The notes: generated by a model not told the origin, from the sequence alone. DNA of 64,000 bases from Ophiosphaerella korrae (GCA_028456385.1 JALNQF010000131.1:57383-121382); one strand, 5' to 3'. Shown: positions 1 to 12,213, counted from the stretch's first letter. Translations and numbers: made by a program.

Positions 1-274
1 GCTTGCTAACTGTTGACTTGGATGCAGGCTGCGTCTTTGCAATGCCAGCGCCTGCACGAGGCTTCAGCACAACGCTCTTCTTTGCGTTCTTATCATGCTT
101 ATCAACAGCTACGGTTGACGGAGACTGCGCTGAGTTTTGTAGCAAGTTTGGCAGGCCGGGAGAAGGCGGCACGGTAACGCCTGTTGCGCCCAAGATGATG
201 TCTCCATTTTGCGGCATCATAGATCCAGATGCAGGAGGAAAAGCTGGCGAAGCTGGCCCTGTGTCATTCGTCAT
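1..274 (-). CDS. Hypothetical protein, N-terminal part, runs off the left edge
   Basis: On the minus strand a reading frame opens at an ATG at 274-272 and stays open to the window edge (about 91 codons). It reads as low-complexity Pro/Ser/Thr/Ala-rich sequence followed by a Lys-rich stretch (DKHDKNAKKS). This composition looks more protein-like than the opposite strand, which is open over the same bases. I do not recognise a family. A second minus-strand frame (590-264) overlaps the start and could be an upstream exon or chance. The call rests on composition only. Confidence 0.4.
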   Translation of the reverse strand, partial: MTNDTGPASPAFPPASGSMMPQNGDIILGATGVTVPPSPGLPNLLQNSAQSPSTVAVDKHDKNAKKSVVLKPRAGAGIAKTQPASKSTVSK

Positions 275-903
275 GTTTTCGAAAGATGGTGTCGAAGAGC
301 GTGGACGGTAAGGAAGTCGTTTTGGCCTGCAGAAGTTTGTCAACATAATGTTCATTGACAATCACTCTCATAGCGCCAAAACACGACCAACCATGAGTGA
401 TGAACTTACGCCATGATACCGGATAGATGAATGTTCGCTTTTTTGAACGAAGGCGCGGAATGAGATCAAAGGTTCGAGCTTGCGTGGTGAGACTGCAATT
501 TCGAGCAGCAGGTAAGATCCATGCAGCTTGAGGGCTCATGAGGACTTTATATGCGCCCCTAGTATAGTGGCGAATTTTAGGTAAAGGCATTTGATCGTTG
601 GATAGGGCCCTGAAGTGAGAATTTACAGGGTTTACAGCGATGCGCGAACCAAAGTCGAAGTCACCTCGAGATATCCATGTGGAAGAAGTATTGGACAGCG
701 ACCGGTGGCCGACATCGCAATGCTAGAGGCGCGCATGTAGGCATCAATTGACTTATCGTTGCATTAGCTCAAAGATGAGAAATTCATTGCAAGATATCTT
801 TGTCGGTAGTTAAACGGAGAAATGCTGAGGTCCTATTCTAGCTATGACACGACGATGCAAAAAGAGGCGAGTCGCTAGTCCGTCCAAAGTGTCATTCGAT
901 AAT
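275..903. other. Intergenic, no recognised gene
   Basis: Apart from an unrecognised 108-codon minus-strand open frame (590-264), I see no motif, repeat or RNA gene. It separates the left-edge gene from the 3' end of the NLR pseudogene. Confidence 0.4.
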
Positions 904-3589
904 TCAGGGTCGTTTCCAACCAAGTCTTTTGAAAATCTGACGTCCTTTCGAGGCAGGCGGTTTGCCAAAATTGTGCGTTTGTCGATTCGCTAGAGCAACA
1001 GCTTTACTCTCTGTCCCAAATTTCGCACTGCATACTTCCAATACTTCCATAAAACAATTCTCTACTTTAAGAATATCCCCTTGAAGCTGATAGAGAATAC
1101 CTAAAGAATTGGACGCCCTAAATGTTCGCAGGTGTTCCCTGCCCATAATGTTCCTGCATCCTTCTAGCACCTGAATACATGTGCCAATCGCCTCATCTAG
1201 CCTTCCTTGGCTACTGTACAAGAAGACCAGATGACGGAGTGTACCTATTATTTTTCAGAGGCCTGAAATTTCCCTAGATTTTTTTCGATATCCTTGAGGT
1301 CGATTTTGGAACTGCCTTTCCGCCTCGTATTTCCCTTGTTTCGCATTGTTCTACATGAGGAAGTAGACGCATCGCAAGCTGCCAATTATTTTTGATCTGA
1401 TATTGAGGTACTGCTTCGCCGACGACAAGAACTGCCAACCGAATTATTTCCCTTCTTTCAGTCTGTGTTTGAATTTGCCACGCTCATTGGTGCACCACTG
1501 GGTGTGTCGCATATCCTGTTTCATCGTTCATCTTTTCTACTAATGAGTAGCTTCGAAGCAGGCTAACAGCCTTCAAAAAGTTTGCTTCGCTCTGCGATAT
1601 ACTTTGTAGCCATCCAGGTAATAGTGGTGTTACTATTATTGTATGCTTTTCTCCCCTATCGGTATTGGCAAAAAGTCCATACCATAAGCTTTTGTTGTCG
1701 AGGAATGCCCAGAGTAGGAGAAGGCTCGCAGCAGCCTGGTCCCTTTCCCTTATGGCTATATAGGATATTTTCCATGTTGTCACCACACTGCCGTTAGCAT
1801 AGGTCCGTAGTGTGATGCGATTTCCGTCAGCTGACTCCCTCAATTCTTGCCATTGATTTTTATATAGCCGAGTGTAGGTTTTGAAGTCAATTCCTGCCTC
1901 AAACATGTAAGCAGCAGCCTAGGTGAGGGTTAAGGGAAGCCCGTCGAGCATATCCAGCAGCTCATTACTTTCCTCTCCTAAATTAATTGTGGTTAGTGCT
2001 GGTGATACTCAACCTCAACAGTTGATAGGGCCAGATAGTTTTGCTTACCTACTCTTGATCTGTACCATGCTTCGAAAATGGCCATTGCCTGTTTCTTGTT
2101 GACCTTTTTCACCTCCCACTGCTCTCCGAACTGAGTGAGCTGCTTGAGACGTGTGGTGATAAGAACTGACCCGTCATCCGCCTCCGGAGGGTACTCCGTA
2201 ATGTCATAAGCCTCTGTCTTCTTCATTTTGTTAATAATCGCGGTCTACGTTGTCTATGACCATCAACCACCTATCATTTCCTGGCAGACTCAGCAAGGCC
2301 AGTACGTCTCTCACGACCGTTGCGACACTCTCACCTTGACCTTCAACGCAACTCCTACTGGCTGGTGGAATTTCACACTCTGATATCCGGCTCGCGAAAT
2401 TCGTTAGACTTTATTTGAAGTCACTTAATCCACTTCCATCGAACCACAAAATTGAAGAGTAGGTGTGCTGATGGCGCCGAGCAAAGTCGACTGCGAGTTG
2501 GGTTTTGCCAGCCCCACCAAGACCATGTAAGATCGGGATGTGTCTTCCCATAGAATCTTTGGACGGTAAAAGTACTCTTTCCATTGCTTGTATATTCGTC
2601 AAATGTTCTGCAAATTTCCCTACAGCACATGTTCGAAGCTAAAAGCGATTCGATAATAAGAAGCTTCCTGCAAAATGTTGGTCTTTGCTTCTTGCCCTAC
2701 TGGAACACGTAATATAATAGCTTTGGCACATCCTGCTGCCATGTTTTATTCTTATGTGAGTCAGCATAATCACAAATATCTCGTACAACTAGATAAGGGA
2801 AATTGTTTATTAAGCCTGCCGCTTCCATCTCAAAGCACAAAACTCCGCCTATATCTTTGCTCCTTTGGTCACGTGTTACTCCGCCCTTGATCACCTGGTT
2901 TCTAGATGCTATGGTACCATAGTGAATGACTACCTGTTTACCAACTTCTCGTTCAGGACGCTGTATTGTGCGGCCTTGGTCGCATTGCTCACATGTCGGT
3001 CCGCTGCCGTGCACGTAATTCGGTTGGAACAACACGTCTTGTCCTGCATTTTCTCTTCTGGAGTGTGAATATTGATCGAATGTCGATAAATGGGTCGTAA
3101 GCGAGCCTTGTCCTGGAAATCTTGTGCTCTTAGTTGGGTAATCGCGCTGAGAAGTTCCTTTGGGGGAGCATTAAGGAAGTCTGTCCGTGTCAAACGTCTA
3201 TTTTCTCCTGTTTTCCCAAAATCGTACTGCACGACCCCACCGTGCTGGTTCACCGGGTGGCTGACAACAACATCTCCCAGACGCACGTCTGCCCCGGCGC
3301 TTGGGGCCCCTCCGCCGACTCCAACCGTCGGACCAATTCGGATCGACGTGAATATTGACCTCGCTTGGCCCGCAATAAAAGCAGCTGCTCCGATGCCTAT
3401 TTGGCCAGCTGGCAGACTGGCCAGAACAACGTTGTGAACACCAATGCGACCCAGCGTGTACTGATTTGGATCTATGTTGTTGTGAGGCAGGTGCTCCTAG
3501 TCGAGCATGATTTGAGCAGCGGCGAACTCAACAGGTAGGGCACAGATCCATCCTACGGTGTATGCTGTAACATCGAGCCTGCGCTTCAT
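904..3589 (-). pseudogene. Decayed NLR: PNP-like + NB-ARC + TPR protein
   Basis: Remnants of a fungal NOD-like (STAND) immune-type receptor lie in the expected order. An ATG at 3589 starts a nucleoside-phosphorylase-like domain (YTVGWICALPVE, GIGAAAFIAGQ, GGAPSAGADVRLGD, then GVLCFEMEAAGL and ICDYADSHKNK near 2.75 kb). An NB-ARC follows, with P-loop HGLGGAGKTQLAVDFARRH at about 2.5 kb, a Walker-B-like WLMVIDNVD at about 2.27 kb, GSVLITTR at about 2.16 kb and the domain end WAFLDNKSLWYGLFA...ATHPVVH at 1.5-1.9 kb. Kinesin-light-chain-like TPRs follow (LDEAIGTCIQVLEGC, SNSLGILYQLQGD). It is broken: TAG at 3497-3499, a frameshift near 3030, further frame changes near 2.7 and 2.6 kb, and TGA where Trp is expected just after HPVVHQ near 1.48 kb. 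Such receptors sense ligands through the repeats and signal through the N-terminal domain; this copy should be non-functional. Confidence 0.88.
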
Positions 3590-4142
3590 TATTGACATCG
3601 CATCGGCCGGAAGTCAGGCGCCTCAAGCGCCGTTGTTTACACCCGTGGCGATTCCGAAGACATGAGAAGTGTGGAATAAGAGGTCACAATTGCGCCCTGG
3701 CCGAGGTAGCCACGCGCTGAAGCAGGCGAGCCTGACCAACGCGTCTCTCTTAGGCTGAATATTGGCCCTGCTCAGGGCGTCCTGCATGTCCTGCACAGCT
3801 GTGTTGCGCTGCTGCCTCTGGATTCGTTGGACAGCTCCGGCCGAGGCATTCGTGCGCCACCAGTGCCAAGCCTCTCACCGGTCAGTGATGCCGTCCCGCA
3901 AAGCCTTACCGTCAACACCACTGAATATTTTTCGCCTGGTAGAAAAGTACGACCTACCAATACATTGATCTATTCGATGACTCTCGCTCACGCCCTTCAG
4001 CGCTCATGTACGTATGCGCGAGAGTGCTCTAGACAGACAGGATGCTAAGAACATTCAGCATCCACGAGAGCATGGAAATCTACGAAAGTAGAATTGAGTG
4101 ATCTACAGGTTAGGGAGAAATAGTCCTTTAGGATTCCTTTAG
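3590..4142. other. Intergenic, no recognised gene
   Basis: Short overlapping frames on both strands (3762-4048) show no recognisable motif. The missing first exon of the downstream CorA-like gene could lie here, but I could not find a convincing start. Confidence 0.35.
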
Positions 4143-5621
4143 GTTCTGACTGCCACAGGAGAAAGCGCTACAATCGCCCTGCCTTATGTAAGTTGTAGTT
4201 GGCAGCACACCGCGAACCAACGGCTAATTGGAAGATTTCTCCCAGGAGCCGACTATCCAGAAGGCGAGAACGCGCGTAAGGTGCTATTAAGCCCTTTCAA
4301 TGTGCCGGATATAGTGTCTAATGATTTGGGTTATCGGTGCAATGGATTCTTTGGAAGCCGAGGCACATACGATAAATCTGGTCAGACAGAGGCATACTGT
4401 ATGTTCATAGAGGATGGAAGCTATGCGGCAGCCAGCAATCACTGATTCTCAATGCAGCTATATGGCTTCGCTGTCTAGTTAAGATCGTACAACAAACCCC
4501 ACAAGCTAGCATAGGATATACATGGTACGAGATGACTTTTGTCAGCCAATGGGAGTCTACTCATCGCCAAACGACCTTGTGTGTGAATACACCTGACACC
4601 TTCCGAGAAGAATTAGCATTGGCCATGGCGAGTGAACACGCAACGCTGGACATGAGAGATCCTTTCGCACTTTACCTTCCCATCATAGACCAGATAGTTG
4701 TGCTTTACGACCGTTCTGTGAGTGACACATATCCCTCCTCCGAATCATTTATTGACCACAACTACAAAAACTAGGTATGGGGTATTCGTGATCTTATTCG
4801 GCGAGTGGAAAAGGTATGCTTGTCCGCTTCCCTACGCATCATACTTCGTAAACTGACAATTTGGCAAAAGGGGAGAGAACTCGACCAGGCGGCTGAGACT
4901 AATTTCTCAGAACTTCATGAAATCTCTCGTCACGCTACACATTCAACAGAAACGCTTATTGTGGCGGCAGAGTCTGTGGCAGCAATGCAAGAGCGCTATA
5001 ACGATTTCCACAAGCGCTCTTCCTCGGCAAATTTCGACAATGGACATTTGGCCTATGTGCAACAACACATGGAATTCCAGGCGCAGCTGATTCGAAACTT
5101 AGTCCAGCGATCGCGATCAAATCAAGATAGACTTCAGAGCGAAATCACGCTGGTGAACAACCTTCTCTAAATTCAGATAATAAAATCCTATAGCTAATGA
5201 TAGCAGGCATATAATTTGATCACGCAAAGGGATAGCAAGATTATGATGGGAATAGGCGAAGCAACCAAGAGAGATAGCTCTGCCATGAGGACTGTGGCCG
5301 TAGTCACAATGGTGTTTCTACCAGCTACCTTCACTTCGGTTTGTTACAACCATACACTCTTCATCCATCACACTGAGTAGCATACAGGCAGTTTTCAGTA
5401 TGAGCTTTTTTAATTATTCGCCTGCCACCAATACCCAAGCAGAGCGTTGGAGTGTTTCCAACAAGTTTTGGATATATTGGGCTTTTGCCGTTCCCTTGAC
5501 TGCCTGTACCCTGCTTGCTTGGATGTTCTGGAAGCGGAGATCAAGTCAGAGATTACAAATTGGAGCTTTTTTGAAGCATAGACTTCACCGATCGCAGGCT
5601 TCACAGGCTGGCAAGGCATAG
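4143..5621 (+). CDS. CorA-like two-helix membrane protein (5' end unresolved)
   Basis: Six exons join in frame: up to 4398, 4458-4717, 4775-4813, 4871-5152, 5207-5338, 5388-5621. All five introns (49-59 bp) have GT/AG ends, several with CTAAT/CTGA-like branch points. The product reads DPFALYLPIIDQIVVLYDRS, VWGIRDLIRRVEK, then a helical/coiled stretch (SELHEISRHATHSTETL...ERYNDF...RSRSNQDRLQSEITL), then VAVVTMVFLPATF, MSFFNYSP and a second membrane helix (FWIYWAFAVPLTACTLLAWMF). This is the arrangement of the fungal CorA/ZntB-like domain: a cytosolic coiled region and two C-terminal helices. The canonical GMN motif is not visible, so Mg2+ transport is not implied. The first exon frame has a TAG at 4140-4142 and no ATG nearby, so the true start is upstream in an unfound exon or lost. 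Confidence 0.78.
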
Positions 5622-8171
5622 CTGATAAATCTAAGGATATAGCTGTTTCGTTGTCGAAGGACATTATTTCTACTCAAAGTTCAAACGGTGTTCTGGTTTT
5701 GGGAAGAGAAAAAAGTGATGCAAGAAACTCTTTAGACCACGTACTTGTGGTCCTTTTCCCGCGGCAACAGGTGCCGCATCCACAAAAAAACGGCCCGGCA
5801 TGATAGCTCGCTTGGGTGCTTCCTGAAACTAGCGTGGGGTTTATATGGATAGTAGGATTTGGAAGAAGAAAACGGATTCGCGACCTACCGAATAATTAAC
5901 GAGTTATGGTGAGGATTAATTGATATTGACGAAGGATTAAGATGGCTCCAGTGATCTGACCAGCTAGATACTCGTTGGAAAACATGGCCTGCTCCGCTTT
6001 CTACCATGGTATTCTAGCATACCGCGAAACATGGGGGCCGGGGACACCTCCGCGCCCAGCTTTCTGCAGATTAGATTACCGTATACTATAAATCAGAGTG
6101 AGTAAGGAAGCAGGGTCGAAATGATGTCGGATCTCAATGCTACGATTGGATCTAAGATCAATTGAAACTGCATCTTGCGCATGCGACTGCAGCACGCATC
6201 TAATTTGGTTTGAATGGTTTTATTTACGAACATGAGTTTTAGGGCGTATAATAAAGAAATCGCAAAGCATGGAGAATTGCAAAGGTGATGTGATGAAAGA
6301 AGGACGAGTGCAGTGATTCAGTAGTGGATGCCCCTTGTGTGAAACTAAACACATATTGAGACTAGTCTAGTTATCGTCTGGGCAGGAACATTCCCAGCCT
6401 TTGGGCGTGACAACTCCTCATGTTCAGTCCTTACTCATACATCATCATTTTTACAGGTTTCATCGAACCATACGGATACATGCACCCTCCAGTCTGTTGG
6501 AAGTTCGTCATGCTGTACATTGTCACGCGAAACGGAAGAATTTCCCCGAAACCAGAACACGACGTGGGAGAGATGTTTGCTTTTCTCTACTTAATTTTAG
6601 ATGCCTGTCCCGTGTCGCCACTATCATGCCTGACTACTTACAAGCTGGTTACTATGGTACAACTCCGGAGTAACCTCTGCTCCATGTTGATCACGACAAT
6701 AGCCGTCGGACACGCCGCGCCGAGCAATCGAAGATCGCTAATGTATCCCATTCATGAAGTTGTGCCAAGCATAGCTGCGTCAATATTCTATGTACTGTAG
6801 CACCTAATGAATCCGGGGGCACCACATCTGAGATGCATGCGACAGTGGATTCGCTTACAGCGAGATATTGCTCGATCCTTGACGAGCTGAGCGTGTACTG
6901 GTATCTACTCGACCGCCCATATGCATGAGATTTAACTGCCTGAGACCCACCTTAGCCCATGCTGTTTCCTTGTGGCCTTGACCAGTTTCTTCCACATTTC
7001 TCTAGGCTTTGAAGTAGTTGGTACAGCACTAATCTGTACTTAGTGGACGTTATTCTGATTTTATCGTCTACCTACCTCATAAAATGAGATGTGAGGTTCA
7101 GAGTGGCGAAAATAGATCCATCTTGTGGCCTTGTTACATGTCACCATAGCCCTGCGAGTTATTGTCAATGCTAGGTAGAAAGGTACAGGGTAAGCACACT
7201 TCGTGGTTGGCTAGAACTTGTTCCATTGATGCCGGATGCCGCGGGATATCTTCCGTCCTTATCCTTTCCTCTTCAATCGCCGGTGTCATCAGCACAGACC
7301 CTAACATGATCGACGGTTGGGATAAGGTTGACGGCCAAGTCCACAGAACCGTTCCAAGCCACACTGGTCGAGGCCCGTGCTAATCCATATTCAGAGACAC
7401 CTGCATTCAACGATCCCGCGTTAGGAAACTTGACACAAAAAGCAAAGAGTGGAAAAGCCAGTTATCATGCGAATGACAGTTGCCACCTCAAATACACCAA
7501 CCATGTAACAGTCCCTCAAGCTATTTCGCTCTCGTGTTATGTTTGCCACGGGCTTTTCCTTTGTTAGGAGGTAAAAGTCCATCAAGATCAACAACGTGCT
7601 GCCTATGCGTGATCTGCCTATGTGATGGCGCCTCTAAGATCCCATGCAAATGCTAGCACCGGCTATGCCACAAACGCTTCGAGTATTCAAGGCTGTGCAC
7701 CTGGTTTTCGTTCGGTACTTCCGCTTGGCTTGCATTTCTCAACATGCAACAGAAGTCCAATGCAACGGTCGATGTGTGTGACTAGGGACCTATTAGGCTG
7801 TAGCACTTCCGATAAGAGGTTAGCTCCCAAGAAACGACACGTTCACCTGCTTACCATGGGTGCCAGACGTTTATGTGACTCCCAATCTGACAAAATCCCA
7901 AACTATCGAGTGGGGAAGCTCAACGAATTCCGCGAAGGCATATTAGTAGAAACAGCGTTTTCTTTTTCGAAGAACAAAAGAAATCGTGGAATTGTAATAT
8001 GCCGGAAAGACCTTGGCTGACCCCACAGCCACAGTACCCACCCTCAGTTCACGCAGAGTAAGCCGCAATGCACTTATGGCAGGTATCCCCCCGTTGCAGA
8101 TGCATTCCAAACCCTACAGTTTTTTAAAAGAGTAGTCTTTGTAAGACAATACCTCATTCCATACTTTCAAA
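5622..8171. other. Gene-poor stretch
   Basis: About 2.5 kb without a gene I can support. Open frames at 6401-6800, 7134-7383 and 7622-8020 are short and match no family I know. Composition is unremarkable and no repeat is obvious. Confidence 0.4.
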
Positions 8172-9409
8172 ATGCCTGGTGGACTACATGCTCCTCTCGA
8201 GGTCATTTTGAGCTGGCCCAAGCAAAACCTGGTCAACCCAGAGACTCGACCAGATGCCATGGCCTGGGTTGCGTATATCTGCGGGCCATTAACGGTCACT
8301 ATGTTACTTACACGTCTGTGGGTTCGGATATTTCATCAGCGAAACCCTGGTTGGGATGACTGGTTAATGTTAGCAGGAACAGTATGTGTGCCTCGATATG
8401 TGCCCGCAAACACTAACCTTACTAGATTCCAACTATGGCTTACACTATATTGCTTCCTATAGGTAAGTTGATTTTTCAGGGTATCTCAACTGCTCAAGAC
8501 CTTCTCACGGCTGTTCTCCCCACCTTCCTCTACTGGAATCTCCAGGTGCCCATGCGAAAGAAAATAGCTTTATTCAGTATCTTCGCTATCGGATATGGAG
8601 TCGTAGCATTGGGCGGCCTACGTGCATACTATAGCTGGCGCGCTTTCTACGAGACTTACGATATTACCTGGTCCACCTGGGACCTCATGTTGATCTCCGC
8701 GTTGGAATTGCATCTCGGTGTCTTTTGCGCAAATGCACCGACATTTAAAGTATTCTTCAAGCATTTTTTCCACGACAAGTTCACTTCATTCTCAAAATCA
8801 AAATCGTCGACGGACTCCAATGGCAAAAAGACCAGCGCTTTCTCCCAGTCCACCTTGGTTAATTCGAGCTCGAGCGTATTCAGCAAATTTGCATCACTGT
8901 TCAGTCGTTCGAGTAGCAAGAGTGGTTATATCTCCGAAAGCCATACTGCTGTATCGGCGGATCTGCATGGCGGCGCCCAAGTACAAAAAGAAGTTCACGT
9001 TACTCATTCACCACGCTTTTCCATCAAGACAAGCAGAAAGCACGACACTGTCAACGCCACCGACATGCTCTATGACCATTACTGCAATGACATCGAACTC
9101 GGTCTCATTTCGCCCGGAGGCAGGTCTGAAGTGTCCACTGCACGATCATCAATGATGATTGAGGGACAAAACATCACCGCCCTTCCGCCTGTCCCACCAT
9201 CACGCGCATCGTTGAGAATACATAGGTCGCCGACGGAGTCTGAATTATTAGTAGCTCACATGCCGTACGCACAATTACCGCAAGAACAACTGCGGATGTT
9301 CGCTCCAGCTGTACTTACGGGGAAGGAAGAAAAGAAGCCGCGAACACCGATACCCAGGCTATCGATGTGTTCAAGTCACAAATGTGGTAAATGGCAGTCT
9401 TGGACGTAA
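8172..9409 (+). CDS. SAT4/rhodopsin-type fungal membrane protein, internally deleted
   Basis: Exon 8172-8381, a 44 bp intron (8382-8425, CACTAAC branch point), exon 8426-9409; about 397 residues. It starts like the fungal rhodopsin-type family: first helix AWVAYICGPLTVTMLL, then NPGWDDWLML. The C-terminal half also fits: AVLPTFLYWNLQVPMRKK, helix IFAIGYGVVALGGLRAYY, then WDLMLISALELHLGVFCANAP and a long Ser-rich cytosolic tail. The middle is missing: after the second helix the frame goes straight to the sixth, so roughly 100 residues (helices 3-5) are absent. At that joint lies a 17-nt GT...AG block (8463-8479) that looks like a collapsed intron; reading through keeps the frame, removing it does not. 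The fold is probably not functional as a seven-helix protein. Confidence 0.75.
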
Positions 9410-9973
9410 TGAGTTACTTTTTGGCGCGTGGACAGAATTTTTTTTTTTAACGATACCCATATTGTTTTTGCTAATCTCTTTACTGTCAGGTTAAAATATC
9501 CCAATGTTGAATGACAATGTCTGAATTTCTGAATCATGAAGTTTGATAAAGAAGCGCATTACTTTCTCTCACTTTATATGGATGCACGTTTCAGAATTAT
9601 TCTAAATGATTGCTCAAATGTTTACACCTATATTAAGTTCAGTACAGTCGAGTCGAGAGCGCTATAAATCTCGGCGATAGCTATGTGATGTTGAAACGAA
9701 CGTCACAAACCTAATTGTATCTCCTGAAGACTTTAAATGTTCCCTCTAGCGTTCGTAAATATTTTGCCTTCACATTGTCCCAGAATTGTGAAGAGTCACA
9801 TTCATGGACCCCACTTGTGGCGTTCGCCATGCCCTAGTGGGCCTAGAGCAACGGAAAAGAATCTATGAAAACTAGCCTGTATGACACTTCCAATTCTTGT
9901 TTGCGGCCTGGATACTGATAAGCTTCAAAATATTCAACACCACCCTATCACCTGTACCCTCAATTCTGAAACC
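9410..9973. other. Intergenic
   Basis: AT-leaning spacer with a T-run near 9430. It probably holds the 3' end of the SAT4-like gene and the promoter of the GNAT gene; no clear motif was seen. Confidence 0.4.
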
Positions 9974-10657
9974 ATGACACGTCTTTCCGCGCCCATACTC
10001 TATCGCCCTGAGGATCTCAAGGCAGAGCCGAGCTTGACGGCTCAGATCAGAAGTCTTGTCAACGACGCATTCAAGCGCTCTAAAGTAAATTTTCCTGAAA
10101 AATGGGACTTCAACAAACCGCGCTTTCCCTCGAATGAGTCATACTACAGCATACTGGAGGGCAACTCAATAGTAGCATTGATATTCGATCTCATCAATGA
10201 TTCGTTAAGAGATAGCCAAAATGAAATGCAAATAAGGAAAGAGAAAATTGGCAAAGTCGTTGCATGTGCCGCCGCAGTGCCCTGGAAGGATGGATGGGCA
10301 AAAGAAGGGAAAGGAAGTGAAGATGGCTAGGAGATTAAGGCGGTTTCAGTAGATGGGGATGCACGATACCTGCAAAAGGGACTTGCAGTTCAGGTCGTGG
10401 GCTGTCTAGAAAAACATCTTATCGAAGATGCAAAGCAAAGGCAGGAGGCAGAATTCCCAAACAAAAATGTGGAACAAATGAGCAACAAAGGGCATTTGAC
10501 TTTGTGGATACTTGCAGCGGAATGCATCAATGGGCCTTATTGGGAGAGAAGAGGTTTTCGTGAGGTGCGGAGGAGTACACAGGGTGATGGGATATGGGGA
10601 TGCAAGACGAGTTTTGAGTTGGTAGTATACTGTAAAGACGTTGACTACGTCCTATAG
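9974..10657 (+). pseudogene. GNAT-type N-acetyltransferase-like gene with one in-frame stop
   Basis: A single frame of 228 codons from ATG 9974 is interrupted only by TAG at 10328-10330 (codon 119). Before it lie ILYRPEDLKAEPSL and KIGKVVACAAAVPWKDGW. After it lie EIKAVSVDGDARYLQKGLA, the acetyl-CoA-binding-like R-x-x-x-K-G-L-A region, LTLWILAAECINGPYWERRGF and the C-terminal strand. This order is that of fungal GNAT proteins. The stop probably replaces Trp (TGG to TAG, i.e. C to T at CpA on the other strand, a RIP-type change). No frameshift is present, so inactivation looks recent. Substrate unknown. Confidence 0.68.
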
Positions 10658-10700
10658 AAATTTGGCCTTTTTCCCTTCTTGTAATTTGGGAAGATCTCAA

Positions 10701-11567
10701 TCATCTACCGCGGTATCCTCTTGGATAAGAAACATTACCACTGCCTCTCCAACTTCGACGCGATATCGCCTGGCTCTGAATAGAAGGAACTGTTACTACG
10801 TCTTCGAAATTCATCAGATCGGCATGTCGGTTCCATCGGAAGTCAATTCTTGAGAGATAGTGGCACTTCAGACGATATAGGTAATCGCTGTATTCGATTG
10901 TAGTCCAGCAGGGATCTCCTCCGTTAGAATGATAGTGTTTTTCATTGGCCTGATAGGTCTGGTATTGTACCACCAACTTCGCCTTCAGGTAGGGTAGAAT
11001 TGTGATTTCAGGATAGAACATTTCCAACGCCAAAATCTTCCCTGTTCTGATCTGAGAAAGCCATTCCGGGTTTCGATTATTCATAATGGTAGCCAATCCG
11101 TCATTGACTGAAGTAGATGGAAACAAGACCGCTGTAAATATCCGAGATCTTGCATCCATATTATAGTATGTGAGATTGCAGGTGAAGCGATCGCGTTCGA
11201 GACCCATCTTGACTATTGGGAGCATATCGAACAACAGACGAGTTGCCTTCTTGCTATCATTAATCCTCTGCCAATCCACCAAAATTATTATGCTCTTTGG
11301 TGCGAGGCCTATGTTTGTAACGATGTGATTCACTGTTGGGTAGAAGCAGGCGATGTATCGTCGCACCTCTCCTACATCAAGGATGACGTGTTGCTTCATG
11401 CAAATTGGACGATACTCGGCTCGAATCTGGCGGCATACGTGGGTGAGACTGAGGGATGGAAGAAGGTGATGTTTACTGTCCTTTGGCTTCGCGGCGACGA
11501 TGTCGTAGATGCAGTTTCGAAGCTCTGCAAGCATCATGTCAGCATTTTCGCGCCAAAATGCCTGCAT
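10701..11567 (-). CDS. 2EXR/F-box-like fungal protein, hypothetical
   Basis: An uninterrupted 288-codon frame. Near the N-terminus LAELRNCIYDIV resembles the L-P-x-E-L-R-x-x-I-Y opening of the fungal 2EXR and F-box-like proteins, followed by LPSLSLTHVCRQIRAEYRPI, which fits the same family (LL.v.r.ir.E). The rest is a mixed helical/strand domain without catalytic motifs. The usual residues before the motif are missing, and a TAG lies just upstream of the chosen ATG, so the start may be shortened or an upstream exon unfound. The gene's 3' end faces the GNAT gene. Function unknown; such proteins are numerous and probably regulatory. Confidence 0.6.
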   Translation of the reverse strand: MQAFWRENADMMLAELRNCIYDIVAAKPKDSKHHLLPSLSLTHVCRQIRAEYRPICMKQHVILDVGEVRRYIACFYPTVNHIVTNIGLAPKSIIILVDWQRINDSKKATRLLFDMLPIVKMGLERDRFTCNLTYYNMDARSRIFTAVLFPSTSVNDGLATIMNNRNPEWLSQIRTGKILALEMFYPEITILPYLKAKLVVQYQTYQANEKHYHSNGGDPCWTTIEYSDYLYRLKCHYLSRIDFRWNRHADLMNFEDVVTVPSIQSQAISRRSWRGSGNVSYPRGYRGR

Positions 11568-12213
11568 CTAGGATGGGCACACCAGCGGATAAGTCGATGA
11601 ACCGAAATTGACCCTTTCCGACGCTAATGCCTTCCCCAGAATGCGTGAGTGATGCCATCGGTCAGCAGCCGCCAGGCGATTATGGCGATAGTACCAGGCA
11701 AGTAAATTTGGATGAAGTAGTTTGAGGTGTGTAATGAGTGTATCCAGAGGGAGTGACCACCATCAAATAACGAGGCCAAGGGCACTAAGGACTCGTTTGC
11801 GAAAGCTGGCACAGTGCAAACGCGCGAGATAAAAATGCAAACGCGTCGTGCGGGTAACTGGCACATCATTATGAATGTACAAAACGGTCCAAAATGGTAA
11901 GCCATGTACCGGATACACACACATGCTCCTAAAAAACGGTAACACACCTCTTAACAAGAGAACTAGTGAACTTTCTTTGCAATATGTGTTATAAAGAGTC
12001 CTATATTCTGGCCTGTCGTTTAGAACACTGCCAGCTTTCGTTAGTTATTTCAGTCTAGAGTTCAAACAGTACGACGTTACGAATACTTTCGTTGACGTTG
12101 AAATAGCCCGAGAGATCTATATAAGATCACCATCCCGCTAATAAGAGCTAGGGACGATGAGACCGAGAGTAAAGTAAAATAGAGCTATTACAGAACGATC
12201 TATAAAGCAATAC
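11568..12213. other. Intergenic
   Basis: Open frames at 11624-11957 (minus) have no recognisable domain and look like chance. Nothing else was seen. Confidence 0.4.

Noticed and set aside
11325..11600. Plus-strand frame over the 2EXR-like gene
   Set aside because: Shadow of the minus-strand gene.
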